Positions 34,851 through 46,424 of a stretch of DNA of 64,000 nucleotides are shown here, piece after piece. Within the stretch, counting starts at the first letter, position 1; every line of letters starts with the position of its first letter. The position numbers and the translations under genes were made by a program. Under the pieces are notes generated by a model. That model saw only the letters and a list, made by a program, of their open reading frames with translations, did not search any database and had not been told where the DNA came from. Origin of the DNA: Henricia sp. BOLD:AAB3569 (taxonomy: Eukaryota; Echinodermata; Asteroidea; Spinulosida; Echinasteridae); contig JBBELK010000930.1 in NCBI GenBank assembly GCA_037783545.1, positions 1-64,000 on the forward strand, given 5' to 3'.

Positions 34851-36120
34851 GCTAGAACATGTTAGCCGGCGCGAAGGTCTGTACGGTACCTGGAATACCT
34901 CGCACATTACTCTATGCATTTTGAAGCTGGACCATCCGAAATTACATGTTGAAATGAGCATGTTGAAACATGTACTCGCCATGAAATTTCAAAAAAATAA
35001 CGAGTTAGAACTTCTTGTTTGACTCGAAATGGACGTTAACTTTGAAAGCTGGATCGTTCCAAATCTGTGCATGATAAATTCAAGAAAAGAGTAACGATTT
35101 CGGATTACTAGTATGAGACTGGTTTAAAGTTGCCGATTGAACGTCGAACCCGAACGAAGGGAGACGTATACACTATATATACAGCAAACTTGACTTGAAA
35201 TAGGGGAAATAAGATGACATGCAGCTGGTAAATCTTGCCACAATATGATAACATTAATATCGCCGTTGATTGTTTATCCATTTGACGGAACATCGTCAGA
35301 AACTGGCAAGTTTTACTGTTCCAGAACTAGTCTTGGTGCAAGACGATACTGCGTGATATTTGTCACTGTACCGCCGCGCGCTAACCAACATTCACCGACA
35401 TTCGCCAAGAGAGGGCGCCATACACTGTACTATGGGGACAGGGAACCAGTCTACGTCCGTGCTCTGCAGTATCGTCTTGGGACTTTTCCTAAATCCGCTC
35501 GGGAAATTCCGAGCGCATTCCAAGCATTGCTCATTATGCCATGCATACCTATGACGTAGGGCTTATTAACATATTTTAAGCCGAGCGCTGTGAAGTCTGG
35601 TACCTGTACGTACGTCTTATCAAACAGGAAAAGCACACGTTATCGCGTCAGACAAGTCCGTGCTTTATTTGTTTTTAAAAGAAAAAATACGAAAATGTGG
35701 CAATGGGGCAAGTTTTTCCAATGGATTCAACGAACTTCGGCTTTGGTTTGTCGGCCCGGCAACTGAAGCCGTTATTTGGCTGAACCCGTACGCTGCAGAA
35801 ACGTGTCTTTGTTATGATTTCACAGACTGCGAAAACCGTACGGCACCAGCACTCGCTGGCTAAGCTAGCGCTACTCAGCCGTCGGACGAGACTGAGAACT
35901 AATGCGTCCTGTGTTTTTGAAGAAAAAACATAATTTTGTTTTTACTACTAAAATCACGTTTCCTCGCCAAATTTAAAGATAGTACATGATTGGTAAACTG
36001 TTGCAAATAGTTTTATCCCCCTGTGTGATTGAAGATATGCATGATTAAAACCAACCTGAGCAAAAACCAGCTCCGTACTTCGTCTAACTTTTGAGAAAAC
36101 AGTCAAAAAAGATTGCAGTC

Positions 36121-36330
36121 ATTTCGCCTCAAAACCACTTCGCCCTGAACCATTTCGCCCTGAACCTCGGCCTGTGCACGAAGTGGTTTGGGGGCGAAGT
36201 AGCATGTGGGCGATGTAGTGTTTGTACGAAGTGATTTGGGGCGAAATGGCACTCGGGCAAAGTGGTTTGGGGGCGAAATGGCACTTGGGCGAAATGGTTT
36301 TGGGGCAAACTGAATGTTTGTCTCATTAGA
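36121..36330. repeat. GGGCGAAGTGG interspersed repeat cluster
   Basis: Left part has CCACTTCGCCC / CCATTTCGCCC, right part its complements GGGCGAAGTGG / GGGCGAAATGG, each spaced about 17-20 bp. The cluster is an inverted repeat built of short direct repeats. Open frames across it are compositional artefacts. Confidence 0.7.
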
Positions 36331-36439
36331 CGAAAACTAATTGTTTTACTCATTTCTCAAAGACTATAGCACTTCAGACAAAACCATTTCAGGGGAAGTT
36401 TTCTACGGTCATCTTGTTAATATTGTGTAAGTTTGGCGT

Positions 36440-36990
36440 AAATCTGTGAACATTTCTGATTTTCGAGAATTATAGTGGCAAACGTGTATACAAAAATTTT
36501 CTGATTTTTTTTTTTTAAACAAAAGGTCATGCGCTGTTTCCGCAATTTTGATCGACGTCTCGCAGCAACTTGGGGAAAATCAAAAGTTCAATTATGAAGA
36601 AAAATGATTCTCTATAGCTACACACAATTAATTTACAACAGATTTTAGAAATACTTTGGTTGCAAAAATTGACCAAGCGGTTGCTGTGTTATGCTTGGTA
36701 CAGTTCGTCCATCTCCGTGCGGAATATAGTGAATTTACCACTAAAAATTGTGACGCTGGCAAAGGGCAGGCTTTAGTTTGTGGGCGACAAACAGCACCCG
36801 TAGCACACGTTTATTAGAATACAATTTTAAACAAATACGAACAAGTGTCCCCATGAACAGTAGACAGTTTCACAAATCTGTCCGAGCAAACACGAACCTG
36901 GACCGGACACGATCGAACTTTTTGGTATATTTAGCAGGCATCGCATTTTCATTATTCCCGGTCCGGCACACGCAAAATTCTACAAAATGT
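36440..36990. repeat. Diverged inverted relative of the 39.1-39.7 kb element
   Basis: Blocks such as CGACGTCTCGCAGCAACTTG, AGCAACCGCTTGGTCAA (as complement), AACACGAACC and GATCGAACTTTTTGG recur as reverse complements at 39130-39650, with indels. Non-coding. Confidence 0.65.
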
Positions 36991-37754
36991 GTGCAATGCC
37001 GTGCGGCACGCACAGAAACGGTCTCGAAATCGGTCGGAAAATTGCACTTTCTTTAAGAATGTAACTCAGTCATTGTACTCGGCTAAAACCTCGATAGGCT
37101 ACTTGAACCTCAGATGGTGTACAACGTGTATTTGTGGCCATTTTGAGGTTACAACTGTTGCTTTTTGGGGGCGTGTGTGGATCGGGAATTCCACCGCGAG
37201 GCGCGGGCCGCGCCGGGTAAGTCTATAGCTCGGCAGCGGAAAATCTGAGCCGTTCTTTTAAATTTTACGTTGATGATTCTCCCCAATTTGTAACACACTT
37301 GATTCGGGTATAACGTATATACAAGTGGCTTTTTTTTAAGGATATATGGGACCATGATCTCGTAGGAAGGAAATAACCCTAGCTGTGCAGGCACAGAAAG
37401 TTGCCAGGCTGGCATGCTCATTATGTGGAACTCTGTTGACCTCTATAATGAATATGTATAAGCTTAGGTTAGAGGTCACACAGTGTCACATACCAACGTT
37501 CGACAAATGTCCCAAGACGATACTGGAGACAGGTGTGTATGGCGCCCTCTCTTGGCGATTGTCGGTGAGTGTTGGTTAGCGCGCGGCGGTCAGTGACAAA
37601 TATCACACAGTATCGTCTTGCACCAAGACTATTCCAGAACGCGCGTTCAACATAACAGCGAGCGACTCTCGTTTTGCGTACATGACCGGCATATTTTAAA
37701 TACACCTTCCGAAGCCCAAATAAAATTGCGCGAAATGCATCAACCTAGTACGCA

Positions 37755-37867
37755 ACTTACTTGGCAAGGGAGATGATATTATCCCATATACCCGACTCTG
37801 AAACTGATGGTGGCTTACTTAGTAAGGGATATGATATGATCCCAAATACCAAACTCTGAAAGTGATG
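37755..37867. repeat. ~57-bp tandem repeat interrupted by foldback element (left part)
   Basis: Two units with TTACTTGGCAAGGGAGATGA, TTATCCC and ACTCTGAAA(C/G)TGATG blocks. The array resumes in the same orientation at 38713-38810 after the foldback element, so the element split an existing minisatellite. Confidence 0.75.
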
Positions 37868-38712
37868 TAGCCCCGCGAGCAGTGCTTCGGTTTTCGGAAC
37901 CTTAGCCCTGTGTTCTGCTATACACCAAATCTGTGGCAAACTCACGCAAATGAAATTTGGCCCACGGCTCTGATATTTGCTCAATAGGTGCACTCACCCC
38001 AGTTTATAAATATTCCGAAGAGTACGCATCGATCCGATGTCTAGTTTCGGTGAAATCGTGGGGACAGTTTGAGACCTTAATTGCCATCAAATTCACACTC
38101 TTTGACCAAAAATCAAATATGCGCATGCGCGAGGGCGGAGAGGTCAACATAATAGCGCCATCTCGCGACGGCGTCGTCACGTACCAGCTGCACAGCGGCT
38201 GTTTCATGAGAGAGCACATCGACTCTATCGCGCGGTACGTTCTACACCGGAGGTAGGTTGTAGCATGTACTACACGGTCACAACAAATTCTACCTCCGGG
38301 TTACCTCCGACCTCCGGGTTTCAACGATACCCGTGTAGAACGTACCGCGCGATAGAGTCGATGTGCTCTGTCATGAAACAGCCGCTGTGCAGCTGGTACG
38401 TGACGACGCCGTCGCGAGATGGCGCTATTATGTTGACCTCTCCGCCCTCGCGCATGCGCATATTTGATTTTTGGTCAAAGAGTGTGAATTTGATGGCAAT
38501 TAAGGTCTCAAACTGTCCCCACGATTTCACCGAAACTAGACATCGGATCGATGCGTACTCTTCGGAATATTTATAAACTGGGGTGAGTGCACCTATTGAG
38601 CAAATATCAGAGCCGTGGGCCAAATTTCATTTGCGTGAGTTTGCCACAGATTTGGTGTATAGCAGAACACAGGGCTAAGGTTCCGAAAACCGAAGCACTG
38701 CTCGCGGGGCTA
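37868..38712. mobile_element. 845-bp foldback element, 380-bp TIRs, 9-bp target duplication
   Basis: TIRs 37868-38247 and 38333-38712 differ at a single base by my reading (in the codon giving R versus T in the mirrored frames), enclosing an 85-bp loop. Tips are TAGCCCCGCGAGCAG. AAAGTGATG flanks both sides (37859-37867, 38713-38721). Long TIRs with a 9-bp duplication suggest a Mutator-like non-autonomous element. Mirrored ~100-codon frames in the arms follow from the palindrome and match no protein I know. Confidence 0.9.
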
Positions 38713-38721
38713 AAAGTGATG

Positions 38722-38815
38722 GTGGCTTACTTGGCATGGGAGATGATATTATCCCAAATATCGAACTCTAAAACGCACGTTGACTTATTTGGCATGGGTG
38801 ATTAAACCAAATACA
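38722..38815. repeat. ~57-bp tandem repeat (right part)
   Basis: Continuation of the array at 37755-37867: TGGCTTACTTGGCATGGGAG, TTATCCCAAATA, then a decayed unit. Same orientation as the left part. Confidence 0.7.
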
Positions 38816-39050
38816 AAGTTCTTAGCATGAGTGAATGCATAAACGAACCAGCTAGTTGGTTGGATGTGGAAAGTGAAGACAAACCCGAGTTATTCTTTTA
38901 TTTGTATATTGTAATTCGCGATTGTTTTTAAAATCAATACAAACCCTGTATTTGATAACAAAGTTTTGTTTTATTAAAACGATTTACCAAAAAACGCAAT
39001 TTTCGAAAAAAAGTGAACTAATTTAGTTCACATTGAGAATATTTGCTGTT

Positions 39051-39786
39051 TCAAGTGGATATATAAATACCGTACACCCTCGCCACTAATTATTTATAAT
39101 ATGACATGATGATGCCCCCAGAATGCGTAAATTTGGTTAGGAAACATGAATTTTGCGTGTGTGGACCGGGAATAATGGAAATGCGATGCCTGCTAAATAT
39201 ACCAAAATAAAAGAAGTTCGATCGTGTCCCGGTTCGTGTTTGCCAGGCAGATTTGTGAAACTGCATGTGTACTGTTAGGGGCGATACTTGTTCGTATTTG
39301 TTTAACATTGTATTCTAATAAACGTGTGCTACGGCTGCTTTTTGTCGCCCAAAAATTAAAGCCTACCCGTTGCCAGCGTAGTCTAGTGTGTGCATGGTAT
39401 GAGCGCAATAACATGGGCGCTTTTTTCACATAACAATTTTTAGTGGTGAATTCACTTGTATTCCGCACGAATATGGACAAACTCTACAACGCATAACACA
39501 GCAACCGCTTGGTCAAGTTTTTGAAGCCAAAGTATTTATAAAATCTGTTGTAACTTGTATGTAGCTATAGAGAATCATTTTAATTCATAATTGAATTACT
39601 TTTGATTTTCCGCAAGTTGCTGCGAGACGTCGATCATTTGCGGAAACAAATAGGCATGACTTTTTGTTTTTAAAAAGATTAAGAACATTTTTGTATACAT
39701 GTTTGCCACTAATTCTTCATGCCGAACGTTTAAATTTTTAAGAATTAATGGCGAGGGTGTACGGTATTTATATCTCCACTTGATTA
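39051..39786. mobile_element. ~736-bp element with ~40-bp TIRs
   Basis: Left tip CAAGTGGATATATAAATACC (39051) and right tip, its near complement, ending 39786; the inverted similarity covers the TACACCCTCGCCA block, about 40 bp. The interior is related, inverted, to 36440-36990. No transposase and no clean target duplication seen. Confidence 0.65.
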
Positions 39787-40404
39787 CATGTAAGTCGCGT
39801 ACGTTGATGCATTTCTCGCGATTTTATTTGGGCTTCGGAAGGTGTATTTAAAATATGCCGGTCATAGTACGCACAGGTTGGCAAAACGAGAGTCGCTCGC
39901 TGTTATGTTGAACGCGCGTTCTGGAACAGTAAAACTCGTCAATTTCTGACGATGTTCCGTCGAATCGATAAACAATCAACGGCGATATTAATTTTATCAT
40001 ATTGTGGCAAGATTTACCAGCTGCATGTCATCCTATTTTCCCTATTTCAAGTCAAGTTTGTATACGTCTCCCTTCGTTCGGGTTCGACGTTCAATCGGCA
40101 ACTTTAAACCAGTATCATAACCCGAAATCGTTACTCTTTTCTTGAATTTATCATGCACACATTGGGAACGATCCAGTTTTCAACGTTAACGTCCATTTCA
40201 TGTGAACAACATGTTCTAACTCGTTATTTTGACGTTATTTTGAGTACATGTTTCAACATGCTCATTTCAACATGTAATTTCGGATGGTCCAGCTTCGAAA
40301 TGCATAGAGTAATGTGCGAGGTATTCCAGGTACCGTACAGACTTTCGCGCCGGCTAACATGTTCTAGGATTTATGCAAATCTATCACGCAACTGGCTTAT
40401 TTAA

Positions 40405-40965
40405 GCCCGCCGCACACCTTTGCGATTTACCGGATAATCCGATCATCGGACCACTTACCGGAAAGGTGTGTGCTGAAACAATTCGGGCCGGTCTGACCGT
40501 ACACCATAGACCGGAGCAAATCAAACTTGTTTGATTTCTCACGATTAGCTACGATTAAGTACGATTGTGTGTCGAGTCTATATAGGGAGTCTCTGGTAAT
40601 CGTACCAATTCGTAGGAAAATCGTGGCAAAAATCGCACAATGGGAGGCCCGCTTAAAGCAGGCCTCCCACTGTGCGATATTTGCCACGAATTACCTACGA
40701 ATTGGTACGATTATCGCAGACTGCCTGTAGACTCTACACACAATCGTACCCAATCGTACCTAATCGTACCAATTCGTATCAAATTCGTGGCAAATATCGC
40801 ACAGTGGGAGGCCCGCTTTAAGCGGGCCTTACTGTGCGATTTTTACCACGAATTAGGTACGATTTGGTACGATTGTGTATATACTCTATACACAATCGTA
40901 CTAAATCGTAGCTAATCGTAGGAAATTCGTGGCAATAATCGCACAGTGGGAGGCCCGCATAAGTT
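40405..40965. repeat. Alternating palindrome array (GTGGGAGGCCCGC / AATCGTACC)
   Basis: A palindrome at 40624-40684 centres on GGGAGGCCCGCTTAAAGCAGG; a larger one spans 40738-40878; a half unit follows at 40914-40960. Short AATCGTACC/AATTCGTA words recur between them in both orientations. The segment looks like successive head-to-head, tail-to-tail copies of one unit and begins exactly where the large inverted repeat ends. Confidence 0.75.
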
Positions 40966-42464
40966 GTTTAACCTCCAGGTAGTAATGGTACACGACGTGG
41001 ATGTATAGTGTGATCCGGTGAGCATTTTGGTGATCATATTGTTAAAATATAACGATTCCGATGTGTGACGTCACGTACATGTACGTCAAAACATTTGAGA
41101 GACACTGCCATTCTAACTGCCCTCGCTTTGTCAGATTTTGTTCGCTGGGTTCCACTTTCAGTATTTCCAATGGCAGTTAACGCACAGTTGATAATTTAAG
41201 AAATGATTTCGTGAGTTGGGCGGGGATTTCTCCCACCCTCTAATGCAGGACACGGGTGGTAAGGCTGTATCCGTTTCGTATTGTAATCAGAATGGTTGAT
41301 AATCACAAAAGACAGAAGATATGTACAAACGAAGAGGCGTATTAACCATCCAAATCACGCGTGTTGGCAATAAAACTCAAGCCAAAAAGTTGGAGTTAAA
41401 GGTATAAAATCCGACGGCTGTTTGGTCAAGATGGCTGTTCCCCAACCTCTGACCAGCTGCATCATTGGCCATCCGGCCTTGTCAAGTCGGACAGGCGAAA
41501 ACAAATGAGCATGTTAAATTTGTTTCCTGATCTCTCGAAGAAAAGATCCATGTTGACGCCAGGAGCTGCCCCGGAGCCTCTGTGATTAGATTGGTTCCCG
41601 ATCCCTATAGATTGGTTCGCTTATTGCGAAAATATAGGGATCGGTAAAGGGCAGCCATGACGGGCAGAATTCTGCCCGTCACGTGGTTATTATTATTTAT
41701 TTATTTTTAGTAAGTGCGCAGATTTTGCATTGACATGTGTAACTTGGCCGTGCGTGTCGAACATATCCAATTATGTTAATAAAGTACATTGCCTAAAGCA
41801 AAGGGCTTGGCAAATTTTTAAATATATAAAACACAATGCGCACGCGCAAAGACGACCAATCACAGATCAAGATGAAGCGCCCTTTACCTGTCCTTGTATT
41901 CTCCTGTGTGGAATATGTGGACGGGAACTAGTCTACCTCTGTGATAAGCCACCGAAATGTCCGTCTGCGCCGTGTATAGACCCGGAAGGGATCGGGACCA
42001 TCCGGGAGTCAAAATTTCATCCAGGAGAGCTCATCAGAGAATGCCGGTCACAACATTGGAAAACAACATTGAACGGTGGCCAGGGACCGGGGGCGTGGGG
42101 GCCCAGCGGGTTTTGGCCAGGATTGTAGTTATCCGTCTGCCAGCCGTGTTCAGGTCGGCTTTGGTGACGTCACGTACAGCGTCTTGACACGCTGGATCAC
42201 CCCGGTTGGCCGAAATTTCTTGACCGGCATCATTCTGCGTCTCATCCTTGAATAGGTGAAAGGGGCCTAATACTTGCAATAAAACTCGAGATGTGGATTG
42301 CGTAATGTTTACATGACCATGATCCGGAACACACCTTCTTTGTTGGGCTATTTTGGGCTCGAAATAGACCCACACATTATTCTGAAGCGCATTCGAGAGT
42401 AAATTAGATATATCCTGAAAAGACGCCGTCAAATTTGGCCGTTTTTGAGCACTTTTGAAAAATC
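40966..42464. other. Anonymous DNA with short palindromes
   Basis: No gene. Contains a hairpin at 41599-41644 (CCGATCCCTATA and complement) and a perfect 24-bp palindrome at 41658-41681 centred on GAATTC. The block 42128-42250 (CGTCTGCC..CCGTG and GAAATTTCT) has a diverged direct relative at 63478-63590. Confidence 0.5.
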
Positions 42465-42521
42465 CAAGGTCACGTGACTTTTCGGAACCAAATTCTGGTT
42501 CCGAAAAGTCACGTGGTCTTG
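42465..42521. repeat. CACGTG-containing hairpin, 26-bp arms
   Basis: Arms 42465-42490 and 42496-42521 are complementary except for two positions, with a 5-bp loop. Each arm contains TCACGTGACTTTTCGGAACC. A related hairpin lies at 63867-63924 with flanks in inverted orientation. Confidence 0.75.
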
Positions 42522-44975
42522 TGAGTTAGTTGTATTTCCAGCCGTATAAAAGTTTGTTACTGCAGAACTGCACCAAATTCAACTCTGATTTTCCCCCAAT
42601 ATTTATAAGTAATTGACAAAAGAGAGACTATTTATACAGGTATGAAACAAAGTTAAACATAAGTATGAAAATTCGAACATAATTGTTTGTTTCGAGAGTC
42701 CGGAGAACGGGAGCGAGCGCGTGCTACGGCAGGCTACCGTGGAGTGTAGAAATTTGCCCCGCGCAGCATGCACGGCAAAGTGCACACACACGTACGTAGG
42801 AGTGTTGCTTCGGTGCACGTACGTTCGTGAAGAAAAAAACATGATGCCAACTCCTCAACAAGAAAACGGAAATTCCTATTCGGTCGTCCGGGCTGTCCAG
42901 TGAAATCGTGAGCAGAAAATTTGAGATATCCTGACCAGGAGAAGAGCGAATCGTTTGTGACAAAGTCGTGAGGCTCTCGCGTAGTTGCAACGGCTGGTAA
43001 AGCGTATAACCCGTCTTTTGACCGTTTTTGTTATTTTTGCACTTCTTTAGTAAATTACGGGATATTTTGATGAAATTTGTTTGGCAACGACCATCAAAAA
43101 AGTATTGTCAATGCTGCTACATCACTAAATCATGTAAACAGTAGGCAGGTGTGTACCTTTAATGAGTGCCTGCTATAAAAAAAAAACCCGTTTCCGTTCT
43201 CCATGCTGTAACCATGAGATGAGAGTATTACGTGGAGACAAACAGGGCCCATGAGCAATTTCCCAAAAAAATCGAGGAATTTATGAAAACCTTTTAGGAC
43301 AAAACATGCGCATCAGATAAAATTAATGGACAGCGGAGAGTAGCGCTAGTTCTACAAAATAATCCGCTCCAAAACAAGGTCGCTGTGTGTTATGCATGCG
43401 TGCATTAAGGTGAAATTAGACCCATAATTGGTCAGCTACAGCAACAGCGGATCAGCTTCCGTTAAAAGTCCAGCGAAGGTCAAGGCAATAAATTGTCATT
43501 TAGCAATTTTAGTGCTGTCAAGCTATCGCTGATATGGATATGGTAATCTCGGAGGTACAGACTTTCCAAAGATTTAATAAGTTAAAAGATAATTGGAACA
43601 AAAAATTAGTGTACATATGTGACCTTGTTCTACACTGCAATATGATTAGTAATTAACTGATTTAAACATGACTTTGCCAGATTACTAAATCGATGGAAAA
43701 AATAAAATCACGAAGCCTTCCATCGAAATATGTTTGCTTGTACGCCGTCATTGTCATAACAAGTGTATTCTAGATTTGCAAGAATAAAGGCCCATATTAA
43801 GCATATAATTTGCAGAAGAACTTATTTTAGCTCCTTTTTTTTGGGGGGGGGGGGGGGGGGGGGGGTGCAATAATTATGAAACTTGTAATGTGTAGATTTT
43901 GAACTCAACGTCGAATTCACTACCCACCACGGGATCTTCACTAGAATAAGATAACACACGAAGGGGCATTTTCATAAATTTAGATTTCACGAAATCGAAT
44001 AAAATGGATTCTGACAAGGAGGTCATACCTTGAATATACAGCGTTTATTGGCCTCTTGGGAAATATTGCAGTTTGATGCTGAAAGGAAGATGAAATTATA
44101 ATGAAAATACGGAGTGCGTTTGATATGTGCGCGAGTCTGTTAATTAGCAGCCGGCCCCATGCAGGGTGTTGAAGGTACGGGGGACGCTACATTAGAAAAC
44201 CGCGTGTTCTCTTTATCTAGGGGAGATAGTATGTCCTCGGACAGCAAAACAGCAAAACAACAAACAACATATCACACATTTCCATACTATCTTATACTAA
44301 TTTGAGTAAGCCCTTTTTCGTTTGTTATGGATAAACTCTCAAGCGCCTGAACGAAACTGGCTGAAAATATTCGTGCGTGGATATTTCGGGCTGGTCCAGA
44401 ACAAGATGGGTCGGAATTTGTTTATTTCCCCCTTTAAAAGATCGCATAAAAACATGTTTCTTTTCAAAAATAATCAACGCAATTACATTGAAAGAGGACG
44501 CCATGCATGTGTGCATTGTAGTTCTTCAGTGGGAAACTTATTCAGCTAGCCTACACACTTTGTGCATGTATGCCAATGTCGTTTGGACCTGGGCACTGTG
44601 TATGTGGTTTGATCAATGAATCCGACAGACAATGCTATTATATATGCATTAAAACATGCAGAGTTGTAAATCTTGAGTCCCTGGAATGCACTGCGACGAA
44701 AACAAATCCTTGGTGACATCTTACCAGATATTAAATGAAAAACAGTTTGAGAAGCAGGGCATTATAAAGGGTGGTTTCACATACAGAATCCCACAATTTA
44801 CGCTTCTGTTGCATCAGCTCCACTGAGACAGTGATGGTGCCGAAAAAAATATCAGTATCAAAAATGTAACTAAAATATCATAACTATTTATATGTAAAGA
44901 TAATGAGATCGAACTTAATCAATTAAAATGAACACAATTCATTGAAATCCATTCAGAAACGGGTAGACGACCCGG
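42522..44975. other. Anonymous DNA with a poly-G tract
   Basis: No gene recognised. A run of G, about 24 bases, follows a T-run at 43838-43865. TTAA at 44976-44979 begins the next element's target duplication. Confidence 0.45.
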
Positions 44976-44979
44976 TTAA

Positions 44980-45937
44980 AGAGGAAGAATCCCCCTTGAC
45001 GAAAATCCAGCATTTAGGCTTTTTTCGATAGTCCAAACATCCCTCTTGCCGACGTGGAGTTTTATTATTTTTTAATTGTCGGTTTTAAGTGGATAAATTG
45101 CAAGCAAAAGTGCGCTTTTCGAAAATGAGATTTTCGCGATTTCTGAAACGCTCATTAGGTATTCATGATATGCGCGTGACCCCGTGACGCAATCCTGATA
45201 AAGAGAAGTCAACACGATAGTTAGCTCCATACGTTTACACGCAAAAAACTTAGAAAACCGTCTCTTTTAGATGGTGTTTTTTGAAGAATTTTGTTGTTCC
45301 AAAAAGCCAGAGATATGCCCAGTAGCTGCGTGGTTGCATGTTTTACCAGACACTATGAAAAGCAGAAAGATTTTCTTTTCTATTACCAAGAGAGAGAAAA
45401 ATGAGTCGCTCATTCTATAACTTGTACGGCCGATGTCCAAACACGTGGAAATTACGCCGCAGTGGACCGTACACAGACCGCTGTGAATGCCGCGGTCGTT
45501 CCGTGACAAAACCACCCGTCGCAATGCACCAGTATTTACTTCAAAAGAGAGTCACTGTGAGCCACAATTTCATCGTTTTTTCACAAAACAGGTAATAGTA
45601 GATTGCTGTCATATTACATGAAGTGTTTTTCACGTTTGTATTTTGAATTACAAGGACAAAATAGGCATGATAAACATTCACTTCGTGTATTTTCCATTCA
45701 ATACTGCACAGACCGTTTTGTATGTTTCTCAGGATGACGTCAACACCCTGTTGATAAACAAGCCGAGTGACCTCGAGCGTTTCAGAATTTGGGTGAAGAG
45801 GGTCGGAACCGCTTTACGTTTTAAGCAAAAGTCTGTCGATTTTTTGTGAAAAACAAGTTGTGATGGTGTTGTAGACACATACACCTCCATGATAAACAGA
45901 AAAACTAAAAAAATGTGGAAGGGGGGATTCTAGCTGT
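44980..45937 (-). mobile_element. TTAA-flanked TIR element, full copy 2 (958 bp, inverted)
   Basis: Flanked by TTAA at 44976-44979 and 45938-45941. It is the reverse complement of the element at 19561-20525 over its whole length with modest divergence. Tips AGAGGAAGAATCCCCC and complement of ACAGCTAGAATCCCCC. The ~60-codon frame with SDLERFRIWVKRVGTALRF is preserved here at 45643-45849 plus strand. Confidence 0.85.
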
Positions 45938-46122
45938 TTAAGTATTTTTCAGGGTTAAAATTAGACGTGTGATAAGAAGCCCCCAGTTAAATTTAATCTG
46001 GGTTATATTTGCAGATACCAGGGTAGAAAAATACCCGGGCCGGAAGTGAGTACAGAGACTAAAATTATTGTGTCATAAAACGGGGGAAAATGGCATGGGC
46101 AGGGTGGCTGGAGATGGCCATG

Positions 46123-46424
46123 CACTCTCAGAACGTTGGTTAACATTTTTAACCAACTTGGTTAAAATTTTAACCAACCAGGTGAACATCCCAACAGTTG
46201 GTTAAAACCTTAACCCACTTCGCGGGTGGTAAAAATTATAACCATAGTTGGTTAAAATACAGCCCTCTGATCTTATATTTTACACAACCCGCAGTTTACC
46301 CAATCAGAAAGCAGATTATTTCTTAACCAACCCCTGGTTAAAGAAAAATTTACCCAACTCATAGAATTTAACCAACATTTGGAGATTTTTAACCAGTGAT
46401 ATTTTAACCAGCGGTCTGAGAGTG
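46123..46424. mobile_element. ~300-bp MITE with CACTCTCAGA tips
   Basis: Left tip CACTCTCAGAAC and right tip GGTCTGAGAGTG are inverted. The interior is crowded with GGTTAA/TTAACC words in both orientations. No coding content. Target duplication not resolved. Confidence 0.65.

Larger units (their letters stand above)
35328..37631. mobile_element. 2.3-kb TIR element with 9-bp target duplication
   Basis: Flanked by TTCCAGAAC at 35319-35327 and 37632-37640, while the opposite arm at about 39915-39925 has the single empty site. Terminal inverted repeats start TAGTCTTGGTGCAAGACGAT and extend about 97 bp (35328-35425 and 37535-37631) with weaker similarity to about 150 bp; a subterminal GTATCGTCTTGGGAC hairpin is on both sides. 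The 9-bp duplication and long TIRs suit Mutator-like elements. No transposase recognised, so non-autonomous. The interior includes a GGGCGAAGTGG repeat (36121-36330) and a diverged inverted relative of 39130-39650. Confidence 0.85.
34418..40401. repeat. Large imperfect inverted repeat enclosing nested insertions
   Basis: The right arm, about 39788-40401, is the diverged reverse complement of the left arm, which is split into 34418-34456, 34851-35327 and 37632-37768. The left arm is interrupted by a 97-bp insertion, a SINE and a 2.3-kb TIR element; the right arm preserves the uninterrupted sequence, so each insertion and its target duplication can be read directly. Outer boundaries are approximate and no clean target duplication flanks the whole. 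The pair may be the long termini of one old transposon or an inverted duplication. Confidence 0.75.

Noticed and set aside
37957-38623. Two nearly identical ~100-codon proteins on opposite strands
   Set aside because: They are the two arms of a near-perfect inverted repeat read in mirror image, with no protein resemblance; duplication follows from the palindrome.
45401-45595. Protein-coding frame in the TTAA element
   Set aside because: The related copy at 20 kb shows similar length by chance on the complementary orientation; no domain, so left as part of the element.
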